Below the pieces are notes generated by a model that was not told the DNA's origin, searched no databases, and saw nothing but the letters and a program-made list of their open reading frames with translations. The position numbers were made by a program, and so were the translations under genes. From CAZOBJ01 sp964577825 (GTDB lineage Bacteria; Planctomycetota; SZUA-567; JAFGNG01), in the NCBI GenBank assembly GCA_964577825.1, contig CAZOBJ010000116.1:1-9106 (forward strand): DNA of 9,106 nucleotides, given 5' to 3'. How positions within the stretch are numbered: position 1 is the stretch's first letter; each line of letters starts with the position of its first letter. Of this stretch, positions 1 through 6,601 are shown piece after piece.

Positions 1-1
1 C

Positions 2-34
2 CTGGAGGAGATCGTGCACCGCGACCGGTGGTAG
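2..34 (+). CDS. possible 3' end of an upstream gene (partial)
   Basis: Reading from base 2 gives LEEIVHRDRW followed by a TAG stop at 32-34. A charged, helix-like peptide ending in an aromatic residue is a plausible protein C-terminus, and the plus strand is the coding strand of the next genes. A short GGGG-CAT-CCCC stem (36-46) lies directly after the stop, and the promoter of the next gene follows at 78. Only ten residues are visible, so no family can be named. The same bases could equally be non-coding. Confidence 0.3.
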   Translation: MEEIVHRDRW

Positions 35-77
35 GGGGGCATCCCCGCAGGGACCTGGCACACCTCGGGCGCCCCGC

Positions 78-106
78 TTGCCTTGCGCCTGGGCATGTAG
101 TAGATT
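78..106 (+). promoter_or_regulatory. sigma70-like promoter of the 178-aa membrane protein gene
   Basis: The -35 box is TTGCCT (78-83), followed by a 17-nt spacer and a -10 box TAGATT (101-106). Transcription would start near 112-114, about 50 nt before the ATG at 162. The element is nearly repeated upstream of the SIR2 gene: 25 of 27 bases match from the C before the -35 box through GTAGTAG, including most of the spacer. The spacing matches the two minus-strand promoters in this window, which supports a real promoter. Confidence 0.7.
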
Positions 107-161
107 GAGAATGGGCGTTGAGACCCATGGGCCGATCGCCGCCTTGCATGCGGGGGGCGTC

Positions 162-698
162 ATGGGGCTGGTGATGTCAAGGCGAGACCGCATTGGCTGC
201 GCGGTCGTCCTCGTGGTCGCGGCCGTGGTGGTGTTCGTACATTCTCCGTACGGCCCAATGCCGATTGGCATGAGCGCGCAGACGCGAAAGAGCCTTCGCA
301 TCCAGATGGGGCTCCAGGCAGTTGGAGCTGTGGTCAGGCGTACGCCCCCTTCGCAACTGCGTGGGTTTGCGGACCTCTGCTCCCGGGTGCGGGCAGAGCG
401 GCCGGACATCACGGTTGACCCGTTAGCCAATAACCCCTTCCCCGGACTCCTGCCCGGGCCCAAGGACGGGGAACCGTACCACCGGCTCTACACCTACCCC
501 GGGCCTGAAAATATGTCGCCCCTGGACGTGCCCATCCTGTGGCGTGCCGACCCCGCCAACGAACGACACTACAGGGTTCTGTTTCTGGACGGCCAAGCGT
601 CTATGCCGATCTTGGAGGCGCACTTGTCGCGGGCGCTGGGGCGAGTACAGGCCTGTCTGCGCAAAGATCGCGCGGACAGCCAGGCAGGCGGGGAATAG
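162..698 (+). CDS. small membrane-anchored protein with a C-terminal VLFLDG motif, function unknown
   Basis: This encodes 178 aa. A basic N-terminus (residues 6-10, SRRDR) is followed by one hydrophobic segment (about 11-27, rich in Val and Ala), so it is probably anchored in the inner membrane with the rest outside the cytoplasm. The exported part is proline-rich around residues 86-125. It ends with RHYRVLFLDGQ (136-145), which resembles the 'H-X9-DG' tail of pseudopilin-like proteins that are abundant in Planctomycetota, though the usual N-terminal pilin methylation motif is not seen. The reading frame stays open back to a TTG at 78, but that codon lies inside the -35 box, so a downstream start is needed. 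ATG 162 has a G-run 4-7 nt upstream; ATG 174 is nearly as good; ATG 111 would require an almost leaderless mRNA. The SIR2 gene follows 138 nt later under a near-identical promoter. No enzymatic motif is seen. The gene is likely real and its role unknown. Confidence 0.65.
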   Translation: MGLVMSRRDRIGCAVVLVVAAVVVFVHSPYGPMPIGMSAQTRKSLRIQMGLQAVGAVVRRTPPSQLRGFADLCSRVRAERPDITVDPLANNPFPGLLPGPKDGEPYHRLYTYPGPENMSPLDVPILWRADPANERHYRVLFLDGQASMPILEAHLSRALGRVQACLRKDRADSQAGGE

Positions 699-721
699 GA
701 CGGACCGCCCACGCCCCGCGC

Positions 722-750
722 TTGCCTCGCGCCTGCGCATGTAGTAGCAT
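722..750 (+). promoter_or_regulatory. sigma70-like promoter of the SIR2-like gene
   Basis: The -35 box is TTGCCT (722-727), followed by a 17-nt spacer and a -10 box TAGCAT (745-750). The predicted start site is near 757, giving a leader of about 80 nt before the ATG at 837. It is almost a copy of the element at 78-106, and the similarity extends upstream through CGCCCCG with a 2-nt insertion. The SIR2 gene therefore seems to have its own promoter rather than depending only on readthrough from the gene before it. Confidence 0.72.
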
Positions 751-825
751 GGTTTCGGGCATGAGGCGGAGAGCCACCCGGCGCTTACAGGCTCCCACCG
801 CTCTCGGCGCAAGTGCGGATCAGCC

Positions 826-830
826 GGAGA
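826..830 (+). promoter_or_regulatory. ribosome binding site that fixes the SIR2 start
   Basis: GGAGA lies 6 nt before the ATG at 837. The frame also contains an upstream GTG at 813, but that codon has no comparable site, and the extra residues it would add (MRISRRSQ) precede the expected short N-terminus of a Rossmann fold. This favours ATG 837. Confidence 0.65.
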
Positions 831-836
831 TCGCAA

Positions 837-1910
837 ATGGCTGGAAGTCGAGGAGGCTCCGGCCCGACCGTCTTGGTGCTCGGCGCCGGCGCTACGCGAG
901 CCTGCAGCTTCGTGGACCCCGAGAAGTGGCCCTGCCTGCCTCCCTTGGACAGTGACTTCTTTACGCAGCTTCAACGAGTGCCAGATGACAAACATCAGGA
1001 CGACATCAATGCGATCATCAAAGACGTAATTGACCTTTTCGGAGCCAACTTTGCGGTCACCCTCGAGGACGTCTTCTCGACTGTGGAACACACCATCCGA
1101 ATGCTGTCGGTGACCCGCACAAGTCGCGCTTACAAGAGGACTGAGCTCGAGCAGATGCGCGACCGCCTAATGTCCGCCATCGCGATCGTCCTGGAGGCGT
1201 CTCTGGCAGAGCGCCGTGGCGATGGCCACGCTAAGCAGACTGCGCGAGCTTGCAAGCACCATGCCAAACTTGTGACTGATACACTTCAGAGGAAGGATCA
1301 CATAATTAGCTTCAACTATGACTGTGTCATCGACTATGCCCTTGCTAGACACGGCAAGGGAAAATGGAATCCCCGTTACGGGTATGGTTTCAACTTGGGC
1401 CCCCGTGGGGCCAACCTCACTGGTGACGAGGTCTGGACACCAACGAGCCCTGCCGATAAGGAGACGACCATCCATCTGCACAAACTGCACGGCTCGCTGC
1501 ACTTCAAATTCGGTACTAGAAACGACAAGAAGGTCGCCCTGAAGCAGCGACCATATACGAAGCAGCACGGAACGCCACACTACTCCATCATCGCCCCTGA
1601 ATCAAACAAGGCCTACGATACGGGCCTATTCGCGACGCTGTGGGCTAACGCTGCCGAGGCACTGGGGCACGCAAGGAATCTGCTTGTGATCGGGTATTCG
1701 CTGCCCGCAACCGACTTACACGCGACCGCACTCTTCCGAACCTCGATTAGACGTGACCAACTGAATTCACTGGTTGTCATGAATCCAAGCCAGCAAGACC
1801 GAGCCCGAGTGCGATCCGTGGTTCAAGCCGGAATCTCGGAAAAAACACGTGTGCTTTCCTTCTCGTCAGTGGAGGAGTTCCTTGCAACCGACACGTGTAT
1901 CTGGCGATAA
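837..1910 (+). CDS. SIR2-like (sirtuin superfamily) domain protein
   Basis: This encodes 357 aa, essentially one SIR2-like domain. The order of motifs fits the superfamily: the nucleotide-binding loop VLGAGAT (about 14-20), a helical insert (about 50-150), ISFNYD (157-162, the counterpart of the sirtuin asparagine-aspartate motif that contacts NAD ribose), HLHKLHGS (213-220, with H218 as the likely catalytic histidine) and IGYSLPATD (285-293) in the last Rossmann strand. Bacterial SIR2-like domains of this kind bind or hydrolyse NAD+. Many act as abortive-infection effectors (ThsA of Thoeris, DSR, SIR2-HerA, SIR2-pAgo), while others are uncharacterised. There is no zinc-ribbon CxxC pair, so a classical deacetylase is unlikely. 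No signal peptide is present, so it is cytoplasmic. The gene has its own promoter and no recognised HerA, Argonaute, TIR or SLOG partner in the window. It is poorer in GC than the minus-strand genes (23 of 60 bases are G+C at 1261-1320), which hints at transfer. The family call is firm; a defence role is inferred. Confidence 0.87.
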   Translation: MAGSRGGSGPTVLVLGAGATRACSFVDPEKWPCLPPLDSDFFTQLQRVPDDKHQDDINAIIKDVIDLFGANFAVTLEDVFSTVEHTIRMLSVTRTSRAYKRTELEQMRDRLMSAIAIVLEASLAERRGDGHAKQTARACKHHAKLVTDTLQRKDHIISFNYDCVIDYALARHGKGKWNPRYGYGFNLGPRGANLTGDEVWTPTSPADKETTIHLHKLHGSLHFKFGTRNDKKVALKQRPYTKQHGTPHYSIIAPESNKAYDTGLFATLWANAAEALGHARNLLVIGYSLPATDLHATALFRTSIRRDQLNSLVVMNPSQQDRARVRSVVQAGISEKTRVLSFSSVEEFLATDTCIWR

Positions 1911-2225
1911 CAACAGTTCCACGTTCTGCCCGTCGGCCCGTCCGGCAGCCCATTCAAATGTTGCGGTTTGCTTTTGGGCGACCGATTCCAGACCATCCGA
2001 TTCCGCAACGGCATCGAGACGGACGGCGAGACCGGGGTGGTGCCGCTCGAGGGCGCTGCCGGCGCCGATCAGGGTTCCGACGCCCGCGAGGACGTCGAGC
2101 CGAATCCGCAAGCACCGCCCGCCCCGTCCGCGTCCGGCGAGAATCACCAAGGCGAGTGACGCGCGCGACCGGGCGCGCGGGCCGTAGGATCGGGCGCGCC
2201 GCCCCTGGCGCAAAGGAGACCGGAT
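1911..2225. other. 315-nt region without a recognisable gene
   Basis: No convincing gene is seen here. Short open stretches exist on both strands (for example 1968-2159 plus, from a TTG), but they lack a ribosome binding site and any family resemblance. There is no clear terminator behind the SIR2 stop codon. Near the right end, TAGGAT (2185-2190) could be a -10 box for the lipoprotein gene, but no good -35 box lies 16-18 nt upstream. GGGCG-CGC-CGCCC (2192-2204) is a short perfect stem next to the ribosome binding site. The right part is much richer in GC than the SIR2 gene. Confidence 0.5.
2212..2218 (+). promoter_or_regulatory. strong ribosome binding site of the lipoprotein gene
   Basis: AAAGGAG lies 7 nt before ATG 2226. 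This is a close match to the anti-Shine-Dalgarno sequence at a good distance and fixes the start over the in-frame ATG at 2235. Confidence 0.75.
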
Positions 2226-3140
2226 ATGCCTGGCATGGGACGACACGCGGTGGGGATTCTCGTGTGGCTATTGCTCGGCGGCGCGGTGTCTGCGTGCGTG
2301 GCCCCCGACGCCCCGGAGGAACGGGTCGGGCGAGACGAGTACGAGCTCACGGACATCTACGCAGCGCGCGCGCCGTACCGCACGGGCTCCATGCGACATC
2401 TGGTGATGTGGGTGGCGAGCAACGACCCCCAAGGGTGGCAGAACCTTGGTGGTCCGCCGCCCTGGGACCTCATACGAAAAAGGATCTACTGGGCCGACGG
2501 TACGGACACCCTGGTGCAGAAGCCGCCAATCCCCTGTGATAAGGTGACCTTTGAGCAGCACGAGGCCATGCTGCGAGACTGGCAGAACGGGGTGTACACC
2601 ACGCGCCCCAGGCTCTATGCCGCTTACGCAACTCCGGACACGGGCGACCCCAACCAGAATGACTTCATTCTCATGATAACATGGATGGAGGAGGACATGG
2701 ACGCTCAGGGAATCATCCTGCGCCGTAGAGGCGCCTTGGATGGAAAGCTCGTCAAGTTCGAAGTGCCCTTCTTCGACTCTCCTGAACCGCCGGACGAAAA
2801 AAGGACATTCTGGCAACCCCCATATAAGACGACGCGCCCCTATGTCCTCATGCGCGTGACCGCGGACCAGGCTGCCCAACACGCAGGCGTGTCAGAGATC
2901 AAGGAAATCGTGGAGCAGGCCAAGCAGGTAGAGCCGCCAGGATTCTACTGGTGGGGGATCCAGGTGCCCATCGGGGCCCTGGAGGGCCTGGGCCTGGAGG
3001 TGGCGGTCTACGATGCCGCCGGCAATCAGAGCAACTGGATGCCCCTGCGCTTGGGCAACACGCAGGGCAACCTGGCCCATGTGATCGATGGCGACTGGGT
3101 GGAGTGCGGCTGGCGCCCCGCGGACGAGGCGGAGCCGTGA
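2226..3140 (+). CDS. predicted secreted lipoprotein, function unknown
   Basis: This encodes 304 aa. The N-terminus is a lipoprotein signal: basic residues, a hydrophobic core (about 8-19) and the lipobox VSAC with C24 as the lipidated cysteine. Residue +2 is Val, so outer-membrane or surface location is possible if the cell has a Lol-type system. The mature protein has many tryptophans and tyrosines (such as WQNLGGPPPW at 71-80 and YWWGIQVP at 241-248) and two further cysteines (C104, C294). Its end, LEVAVYDAAGNQSNWMP (257-273), resembles the last strands of immunoglobulin- or fibronectin-type domains, in which a 'DxAGNxS' turn is common. The middle (about 146-200) alternates beta-strand-like and proline-rich stretches. 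No catalytic motif is recognised. It may bind carbohydrate or another surface ligand, but that is a guess. It stands alone, 315 nt behind the SIR2 gene, and converges on the glycosidase-like gene whose stop lies 79 nt away. Confidence 0.75.
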   Translation: MPGMGRHAVGILVWLLLGGAVSACVAPDAPEERVGRDEYELTDIYAARAPYRTGSMRHLVMWVASNDPQGWQNLGGPPPWDLIRKRIYWADGTDTLVQKPPIPCDKVTFEQHEAMLRDWQNGVYTTRPRLYAAYATPDTGDPNQNDFILMITWMEEDMDAQGIILRRRGALDGKLVKFEVPFFDSPEPPDEKRTFWQPPYKTTRPYVLMRVTADQAAQHAGVSEIKEIVEQAKQVEPPGFYWWGIQVPIGALEGLGLEVAVYDAAGNQSNWMPLRLGNTQGNLAHVIDGDWVECGWRPADEAEP

Positions 3141-3166
3141 GTGCGTGGTCTGAGGCAAGGCCGCAG

Positions 3167-3181
3167 GCGGGGCTGCCCCGC
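3167..3181. terminator. GC stem-loop between convergent genes
   Basis: GCGGGG-CTG-CCCCGC forms a perfect 6-bp stem with a 3-nt loop in the 79-nt gap between the stop codons of the lipoprotein gene (3140) and the TIM-barrel gene (3220). It has no T-tract on either side, so intrinsic termination is only possible, not shown. The stem lies between two direct copies of GAGGCAAGGC (3152-3161 and 3185-3194). Confidence 0.35.
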
Positions 3182-3211
3182 TCGGAGGCAAGGCGCGGCT
3201 ACTCCCCACGT

Positions 3212-3232
3212 TGCCCCCCTCACCCCTCCCGC
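3212..3232. repeat. GC-rich repeat overlapping the end of the TIM-barrel gene
   Basis: This 21-nt block reads TGCCCCCCTCACCCC and then TCCCGC on the plus strand. It matches 6728-6747 with a single one-base difference (one C is missing there). A related version is at 8899-8916. The block contains the stop codon of the minus-strand gene and encodes its last residues (REG). It is probably a half-unit of the palindromic repeat at 8955-8975, whose flank contains the same CCTCACCCC string on the opposite strand. Confidence 0.5.
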
Positions 3233-5196
3233 TTCACGCGCACGTAGGCGAACGCGAGCGGGTCCAGGCGCGCGGGCGCGCGGCCGTCGACCCGGTACCC
3301 GTCGCGGCCCCAGCCCAGGCGCGCGGGCGACAGTCTCCAGCCGCCGGGCCGCGGCGCGTCGGACAGGTTCGCCAGGAGCACCAGGGCCTCGCGCGCGTTC
3401 CAGTACACCGCGCAGCGCACCGCCCGCGAGCGCGCGCGCACCGCGCGGGTGCGCAGGTCCTCGAACGCGCGGTATCGGGTGAAGTCGATCCCCCTGGTCG
3501 CGCGCATCACGGCCAGGGCCTCCGGCGTGCCCGCGTCCGGGCCCACGTGGTTGAGCAGGCACAAGAGCAGAAACCGCCGCGGGTCGCGGTGCGAGGCGTC
3601 GCGCGTGAGCACCACGCGCGGGCACGTCTTCATGAACTGGGCGTGCGCGGGCAGGATGTCCGGGGCCACCTTGGCCGGGCCCTCGCCCTCCTCGAAGGTG
3701 AGCACCACGCTGGCCAGGTTCTCGGCCACGATGAAGGGCGTCCAGGACATGTGCAGGTACACCACGCCCTCCGGGCCCACGCGCGCGCGGGTCCACTCCA
3801 GGAAGTCGATGAACTCCTCCACGTCCCAGTGCGCGCCGAGCCCGTGCGCGGGGTTGAGGCACGGCAGGGCCTGGGTCCAGTCGTAGTAGACCCCGTCGAA
3901 CGCGTGACGGTCGAGCACGGTGTCGATGGTGCGCTTGCGCAACTCCAGCCACCCGGAGCGCAGGCACATCTGCGCGCCGTACGGGCCGAGCGAGGTGGTG
4001 TTGTAGATCATGCCCCCGTCCACGTCCGTGGTGCGCTGGAACCGCGGCGCGTCGCGGTCGAAGGGCGCCACGTCCGGGTGCCACTCGTGCACGCTGAAGT
4101 ACGGGACCACGCGCACGCCCTGGTCGTGCATGGCGCGCAGGCACGCGTCCATCGCGCGCATGCGCTCCGGCCCGTAGGGCGGATAGTCGCAGTCGCGCCA
4201 GAACACGCCCGCGCGCGAGGGCCCGTCGTCGTGCAGGCGCGCGAGCTCCACCCCGTGCTCGCCGAACGCGCGGACCCGGTCCGTGGTGGGAAATTCGCGC
4301 ACGTCGCCGCGCGCCTTGCGCGTGAGCATGCCGCCCGCGCAGCGCACGAGCGGGCGCACGCGCTCCTGCACGAACGGCAGCCCCACGAAGAAGTCGAACG
4401 TGTACGCGCCCGAGAGCGTCATTGTGCGCGGCCAGTAGTGCAGGGGGCAGAGGCGCACCTCGTACCCGTCGTGCTCGCCCATGTACCACACGCGGAACTC
4501 CTGGATGCGCGGCAGGTCCGCGACCTGGCGGCGCCACTGGTCCAGGTCGTCGGCCATGAACCAGTCGAACCCCTCCACCCCGCGCCGCAGGAACAGGAAG
4601 TACAAGGGCAAGCGCGGACGGCGCGCGGCGCGGTAGTCCTCCGCGTGCTCGCCCGCGTGGAGCCGGTACCAGCGCAGCACCTTGCACTGCATCTGCCACC
4701 ACCGCCCCTCCTCGATCGCGGGCCGGTAGGTGAACTCGTCCAGGTGCGAGGCCACGACCGGGCGCGCGACCTGGAGCTCGAACACGTCGTCGATGGGCTC
4801 GCGGCAGGTCACGGTCACGCGCTGGCGCACGTATCCCCAGGGGTGGTAGGTGAACCGGTGCTCGATCTGTGCGGGCAGGCGCTCGCCCTCCGGGCTCACG
4901 AACGCGCTCCTTGCCTGCACCCACACTCGGTCGCCCTCGCGGCCGTGCGCGAGGTGCGCGTCGGGGTCGTCGGCGTTCGCGAAGCCCAGGATCCGCCCTC
5001 CCCGCCACAGGCGCATGGACGTGGACCAGGGCGCGGCGAAGATGTTCCGGCCCGAGCCGTGCGGGAACATGGCCGAAGAGATGTTCCCGCCGTGCGCCCG
5101 GCTGTGGGTCGCGGACCAGTACGCGCAGCGCACGGTCAGCGCGTCCGCGCGCTCGTCGACCTCGTACCGCGCCGGTTGCGGGGTGTGCCAGGTCAT
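3220..5196 (-). CDS. TIM-barrel glycoside-hydrolase-like protein, unclassified
   Basis: This encodes 658 aa. Residues 1-300 look like a beta-sandwich, with an FPHGSGRN motif (44-51) and aromatic-rich strands such as FTYHPWGYVRQRVTV (115-129). Residues about 315-560 look like a (beta/alpha)8 barrel: GVFWRDCDYPPYG (330-342), VRVVPYFSVHEWHPD (361-375) and FDGVYYDW (433-440). D439 at the end of a barrel strand is the best catalytic candidate, in the place occupied by the nucleophile in clan GH-D and by similar acids in related barrels; E492 and E502-E505 are further candidates. Residues 590-658 form a small beta domain that closes the protein, as in many amylase-like enzymes. No signal peptide is visible, so it is probably cytoplasmic. 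ATG 5196 has GAAAGG 6 nt upstream. The gene lies 66 nt behind the beta-helix gene and is probably cotranscribed with it. I cannot assign a numbered GH family; an uncharacterised glycosidase-like 'DUF' family is likely. The substrate is unknown. Confidence 0.78.
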   Translation of the reverse strand: MTWHTPQPARYEVDERADALTVRCAYWSATHSRAHGGNISSAMFPHGSGRNIFAAPWSTSMRLWRGGRILGFANADDPDAHLAHGREGDRVWVQARSAFVSPEGERLPAQIEHRFTYHPWGYVRQRVTVTCREPIDDVFELQVARPVVASHLDEFTYRPAIEEGRWWQMQCKVLRWYRLHAGEHAEDYRAARRPRLPLYFLFLRRGVEGFDWFMADDLDQWRRQVADLPRIQEFRVWYMGEHDGYEVRLCPLHYWPRTMTLSGAYTFDFFVGLPFVQERVRPLVRCAGGMLTRKARGDVREFPTTDRVRAFGEHGVELARLHDDGPSRAGVFWRDCDYPPYGPERMRAMDACLRAMHDQGVRVVPYFSVHEWHPDVAPFDRDAPRFQRTTDVDGGMIYNTTSLGPYGAQMCLRSGWLELRKRTIDTVLDRHAFDGVYYDWTQALPCLNPAHGLGAHWDVEEFIDFLEWTRARVGPEGVVYLHMSWTPFIVAENLASVVLTFEEGEGPAKVAPDILPAHAQFMKTCPRVVLTRDASHRDPRRFLLLCLLNHVGPDAGTPEALAVMRATRGIDFTRYRAFEDLRTRAVRARSRAVRCAVYWNAREALVLLANLSDAPRPGGWRLSPARLGWGRDGYRVDGRAPARLDPLAFAYVRVKREG

Positions 5197-5227
5197 GGGG
5201 GGCCTTTCAGGGCATGAGGGGATCGGC

Positions 5228-5247
5228 GGCCGCGCGCGGGGGCGGCC
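5228..5247. other. GC stem-loop between the beta-helix and TIM-barrel genes
   Basis: GGCCGC (5228-5233) and GCGGCC (5242-5247) can pair around an 8-nt loop, within the 66-nt gap between the two genes. It has no T-tract. It may be an intercistronic RNA structure or a chance result of high GC content. Confidence 0.3.
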
Positions 5248-5262
5248 TCCGCCCTCTCGCGG

Positions 5263-6471
5263 CTAACGCGCCTTGGCCCGCGCCTCGTCCCGTTCCTTGT
5301 CGACGCGCAGGAAGGCGTTGTCCTTGAGTGTCAGGCCCTGGACGCGTTCGCCGATGAGCACGCCGACGCCTCTCGGGTTGCCGGCGGTGTGGCCGATCCG
5401 GTTCTTGCGGAACACGAGGTCTCTCGTGGATCCGAGGATCCGGATCTGCACGTCCCCGTCGCGCTCGCCCGTGGCGCCGTTGTCCAGGATCTCGTTGTCC
5501 TCGAACCGATTCCGGTGCGCGGCCATGGGCGCGCTCTCGTCGCGGAACCGCAGCCCGTCGCCCCGATTGCGCACGATGCGGTTGCGCCGGAACACGTTGT
5601 CCGTGTCCTTGTGCCCGATGGACAGGCCGTCGCGCGCGTTCCGTTCCAGCACGTTCTCCTCGAACACGCCGTGCTTCACGCGCCAGCACACGAACAGGCC
5701 GTCGCCGTCGTTGCGTCGCGCGCGGTTGCCCCGCAACACCGGCCGCTGCGAGCCGCTGCCCGGGTGCAGTCCGGTGCCCCTGCAGCCCTCGACCCGGCAG
5801 CGCTCCACCGTGACCCCGTGCGAGACCTGGAACGAGATGCCGTCCCCGTTGTACCCGTCGACCGCGCAACGCCGGATCGTGATCCCCGCGCACTCGAACA
5901 GGTAGATCCCCGCGCCCCGGCACCCGTTGATCGGCTGGGTGCGGCCGCGGTTGCCCTGCACCTGGATGTGCTCTACGGACGCGTCCCGGACCCCGTACCC
6001 GGCCACGACCGGAAACACCAGCCGCACGGTCGCCTGGTGGGCCACCATGTAGTCGTCGCGCAGCGGCCGCGAGATCGCGAACGCGTCGCGGCCGCGCCGC
6101 TCGAGCAGCGTGGCCGTGGTCAACCCGAACCCGCCGCGCCCGCGCGCGTCCTGCACGCTGACGCCGTCGCCGGGCCGGAACTGGGACGGGTCGGCCAGGG
6201 TCACCTGTCGCTCGTTGCAGTCGCCGTCCAGGCGCAGGCGCGACGCGGCGCCCGGGCACATGCGCAGGACCGTCTTGCCCGGCGCGCCCACGATCCGCAC
6301 GCGGTCGCGCAGGAACAGGGCATTGCGCATGCGATACCGGCCCGGGCCCACGCGCACCACGCCCCCGCCCAGCCCGGCCACGTAGTCCACGGCCGCCTGG
6401 AGCGCCGTGCCCGTGCTGCCGCGCAGGTCTCCGGACCGGACCCCGACCTCGACCGTCACCGGTTCGGTCAC
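5263..6471 (-). CDS. right-handed parallel beta-helix repeat protein
   Basis: This encodes 402 aa from a GTG start. It opens with a cap typical of pectate-lyase-like helices, TALQAAVDYVAGLGGGVVRVGPGRYRM spread over 22-48, and then VRIVGAPGKTVLR (58-70). From about 160 to 390 it shows successive coils of roughly 22-24 residues with the repeated pattern 'N/D-G-D-G-(I/L)-x-(F/I)' (208-214, 255-260, 280-285, 304-309) and 'N-R-(I/F)' turns (297-299, 320-323, 357-359). The fold is shared by pectate lyases, alginate epimerases and NosD-like proteins. Such proteins usually bind or cleave polysaccharides, often acidic ones. No specific catalytic triad can be identified. Unlike most relatives it has no signal peptide, which suggests an intracellular role or unconventional export. 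The frame is open well upstream, but the start is fixed by AAGGAGGA at 6478-6485. It has its own promoter and probably shares an mRNA with the TIM-barrel gene behind it. The C-terminus (390-402) is a charged tail. Confidence 0.85.
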   Translation of the reverse strand: MTEPVTVEVGVRSGDLRGSTGTALQAAVDYVAGLGGGVVRVGPGRYRMRNALFLRDRVRIVGAPGKTVLRMCPGAASRLRLDGDCNERQVTLADPSQFRPGDGVSVQDARGRGGFGLTTATLLERRGRDAFAISRPLRDDYMVAHQATVRLVFPVVAGYGVRDASVEHIQVQGNRGRTQPINGCRGAGIYLFECAGITIRRCAVDGYNGDGISFQVSHGVTVERCRVEGCRGTGLHPGSGSQRPVLRGNRARRNDGDGLFVCWRVKHGVFEENVLERNARDGLSIGHKDTDNVFRRNRIVRNRGDGLRFRDESAPMAAHRNRFEDNEILDNGATGERDGDVQIRILGSTRDLVFRKNRIGHTAGNPRGVGVLIGERVQGLTLKDNAFLRVDKERDEARAKAR

Positions 6472-6477
6472 GCTGCT

Positions 6478-6485
6478 TCCTCCTT
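6478..6485 (-). promoter_or_regulatory. ribosome binding site that fixes the GTG start of the beta-helix gene
   Basis: On the minus strand this reads AAGGAGGA, 6 nt before GTG 6471. The same frame is open for almost a further 1 kb upstream, but that stretch is antisense-phase sequence across the GH127 gene and is unlikely to be translated. Confidence 0.8.
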
Positions 6486-6554
6486 GTGCGCATACACGAC
6501 GCAGGACGCGCGCGGCTGTGCGTCGCGGCCCATCCGCGCGCCGCGCGTGGCGGC

Positions 6555-6583
6555 AGCATACCACACGCCCGGCATGCGGGCAA
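6555..6583 (-). promoter_or_regulatory. sigma70-like promoter of the beta-helix/TIM-barrel unit
   Basis: Read on the minus strand, the -35 box is TTGCCC (6583-6578), followed by a 17-nt spacer and a -10 box TATGCT (6560-6555). Transcription would start near 6548, giving a leader of about 77 nt. The surroundings (CCTTGCCCGC and GTATGCTGCC) are the same as in the GH127 promoter at 8832-8860, while the spacers differ. This is the pattern expected of a conserved promoter rather than a simple duplication. Confidence 0.75.
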
Positions 6584-6601
6584 GGATCAGCCGACCGCCT
6601 C

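Noticed and set aside
78..161. Longer N-terminus for the membrane protein (TTG 78)
   Set aside because: TTG 78 is part of the predicted -35 box, so an mRNA from this promoter could not contain it. The extra residues also displace the membrane segment from the N-terminus.
423..1091. 222-codon minus-strand frame across the membrane protein and SIR2 genes
   Set aside because: It spans two plus-strand genes and the promoter between them, and it has no recognisable features.
1866..2246. 126-codon minus-strand frame in the gap after SIR2
   Set aside because: It overlaps the SIR2 3' end and the lipoprotein ribosome binding site, has no convincing start signal and resembles nothing I recognise.
3026..5008. 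660-codon open frame on the minus strand, out of phase with the TIM-barrel gene
   Set aside because: It is Arg/Ala/Gly/Pro-rich low-complexity sequence that runs across the convergent junction into the lipoprotein gene, with no recognisable fold.
3211..5217. 668-codon open frame on the plus strand opposite the TIM-barrel gene
   Set aside because: It is an antisense shadow caused by very high GC content. The product is a monotonous string of Arg, Ala, His, Val and Pro without a domain, whereas the minus-strand frame gives a well-formed protein with a ribosome binding site.
5207..6583. 458-codon minus-strand frame overlapping the beta-helix gene
   Set aside because: It gives an Arg/Ala/Gly-rich product without beta-helix periodicity and begins inside the promoter. 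The other phase shows regular beta-helix repeats.
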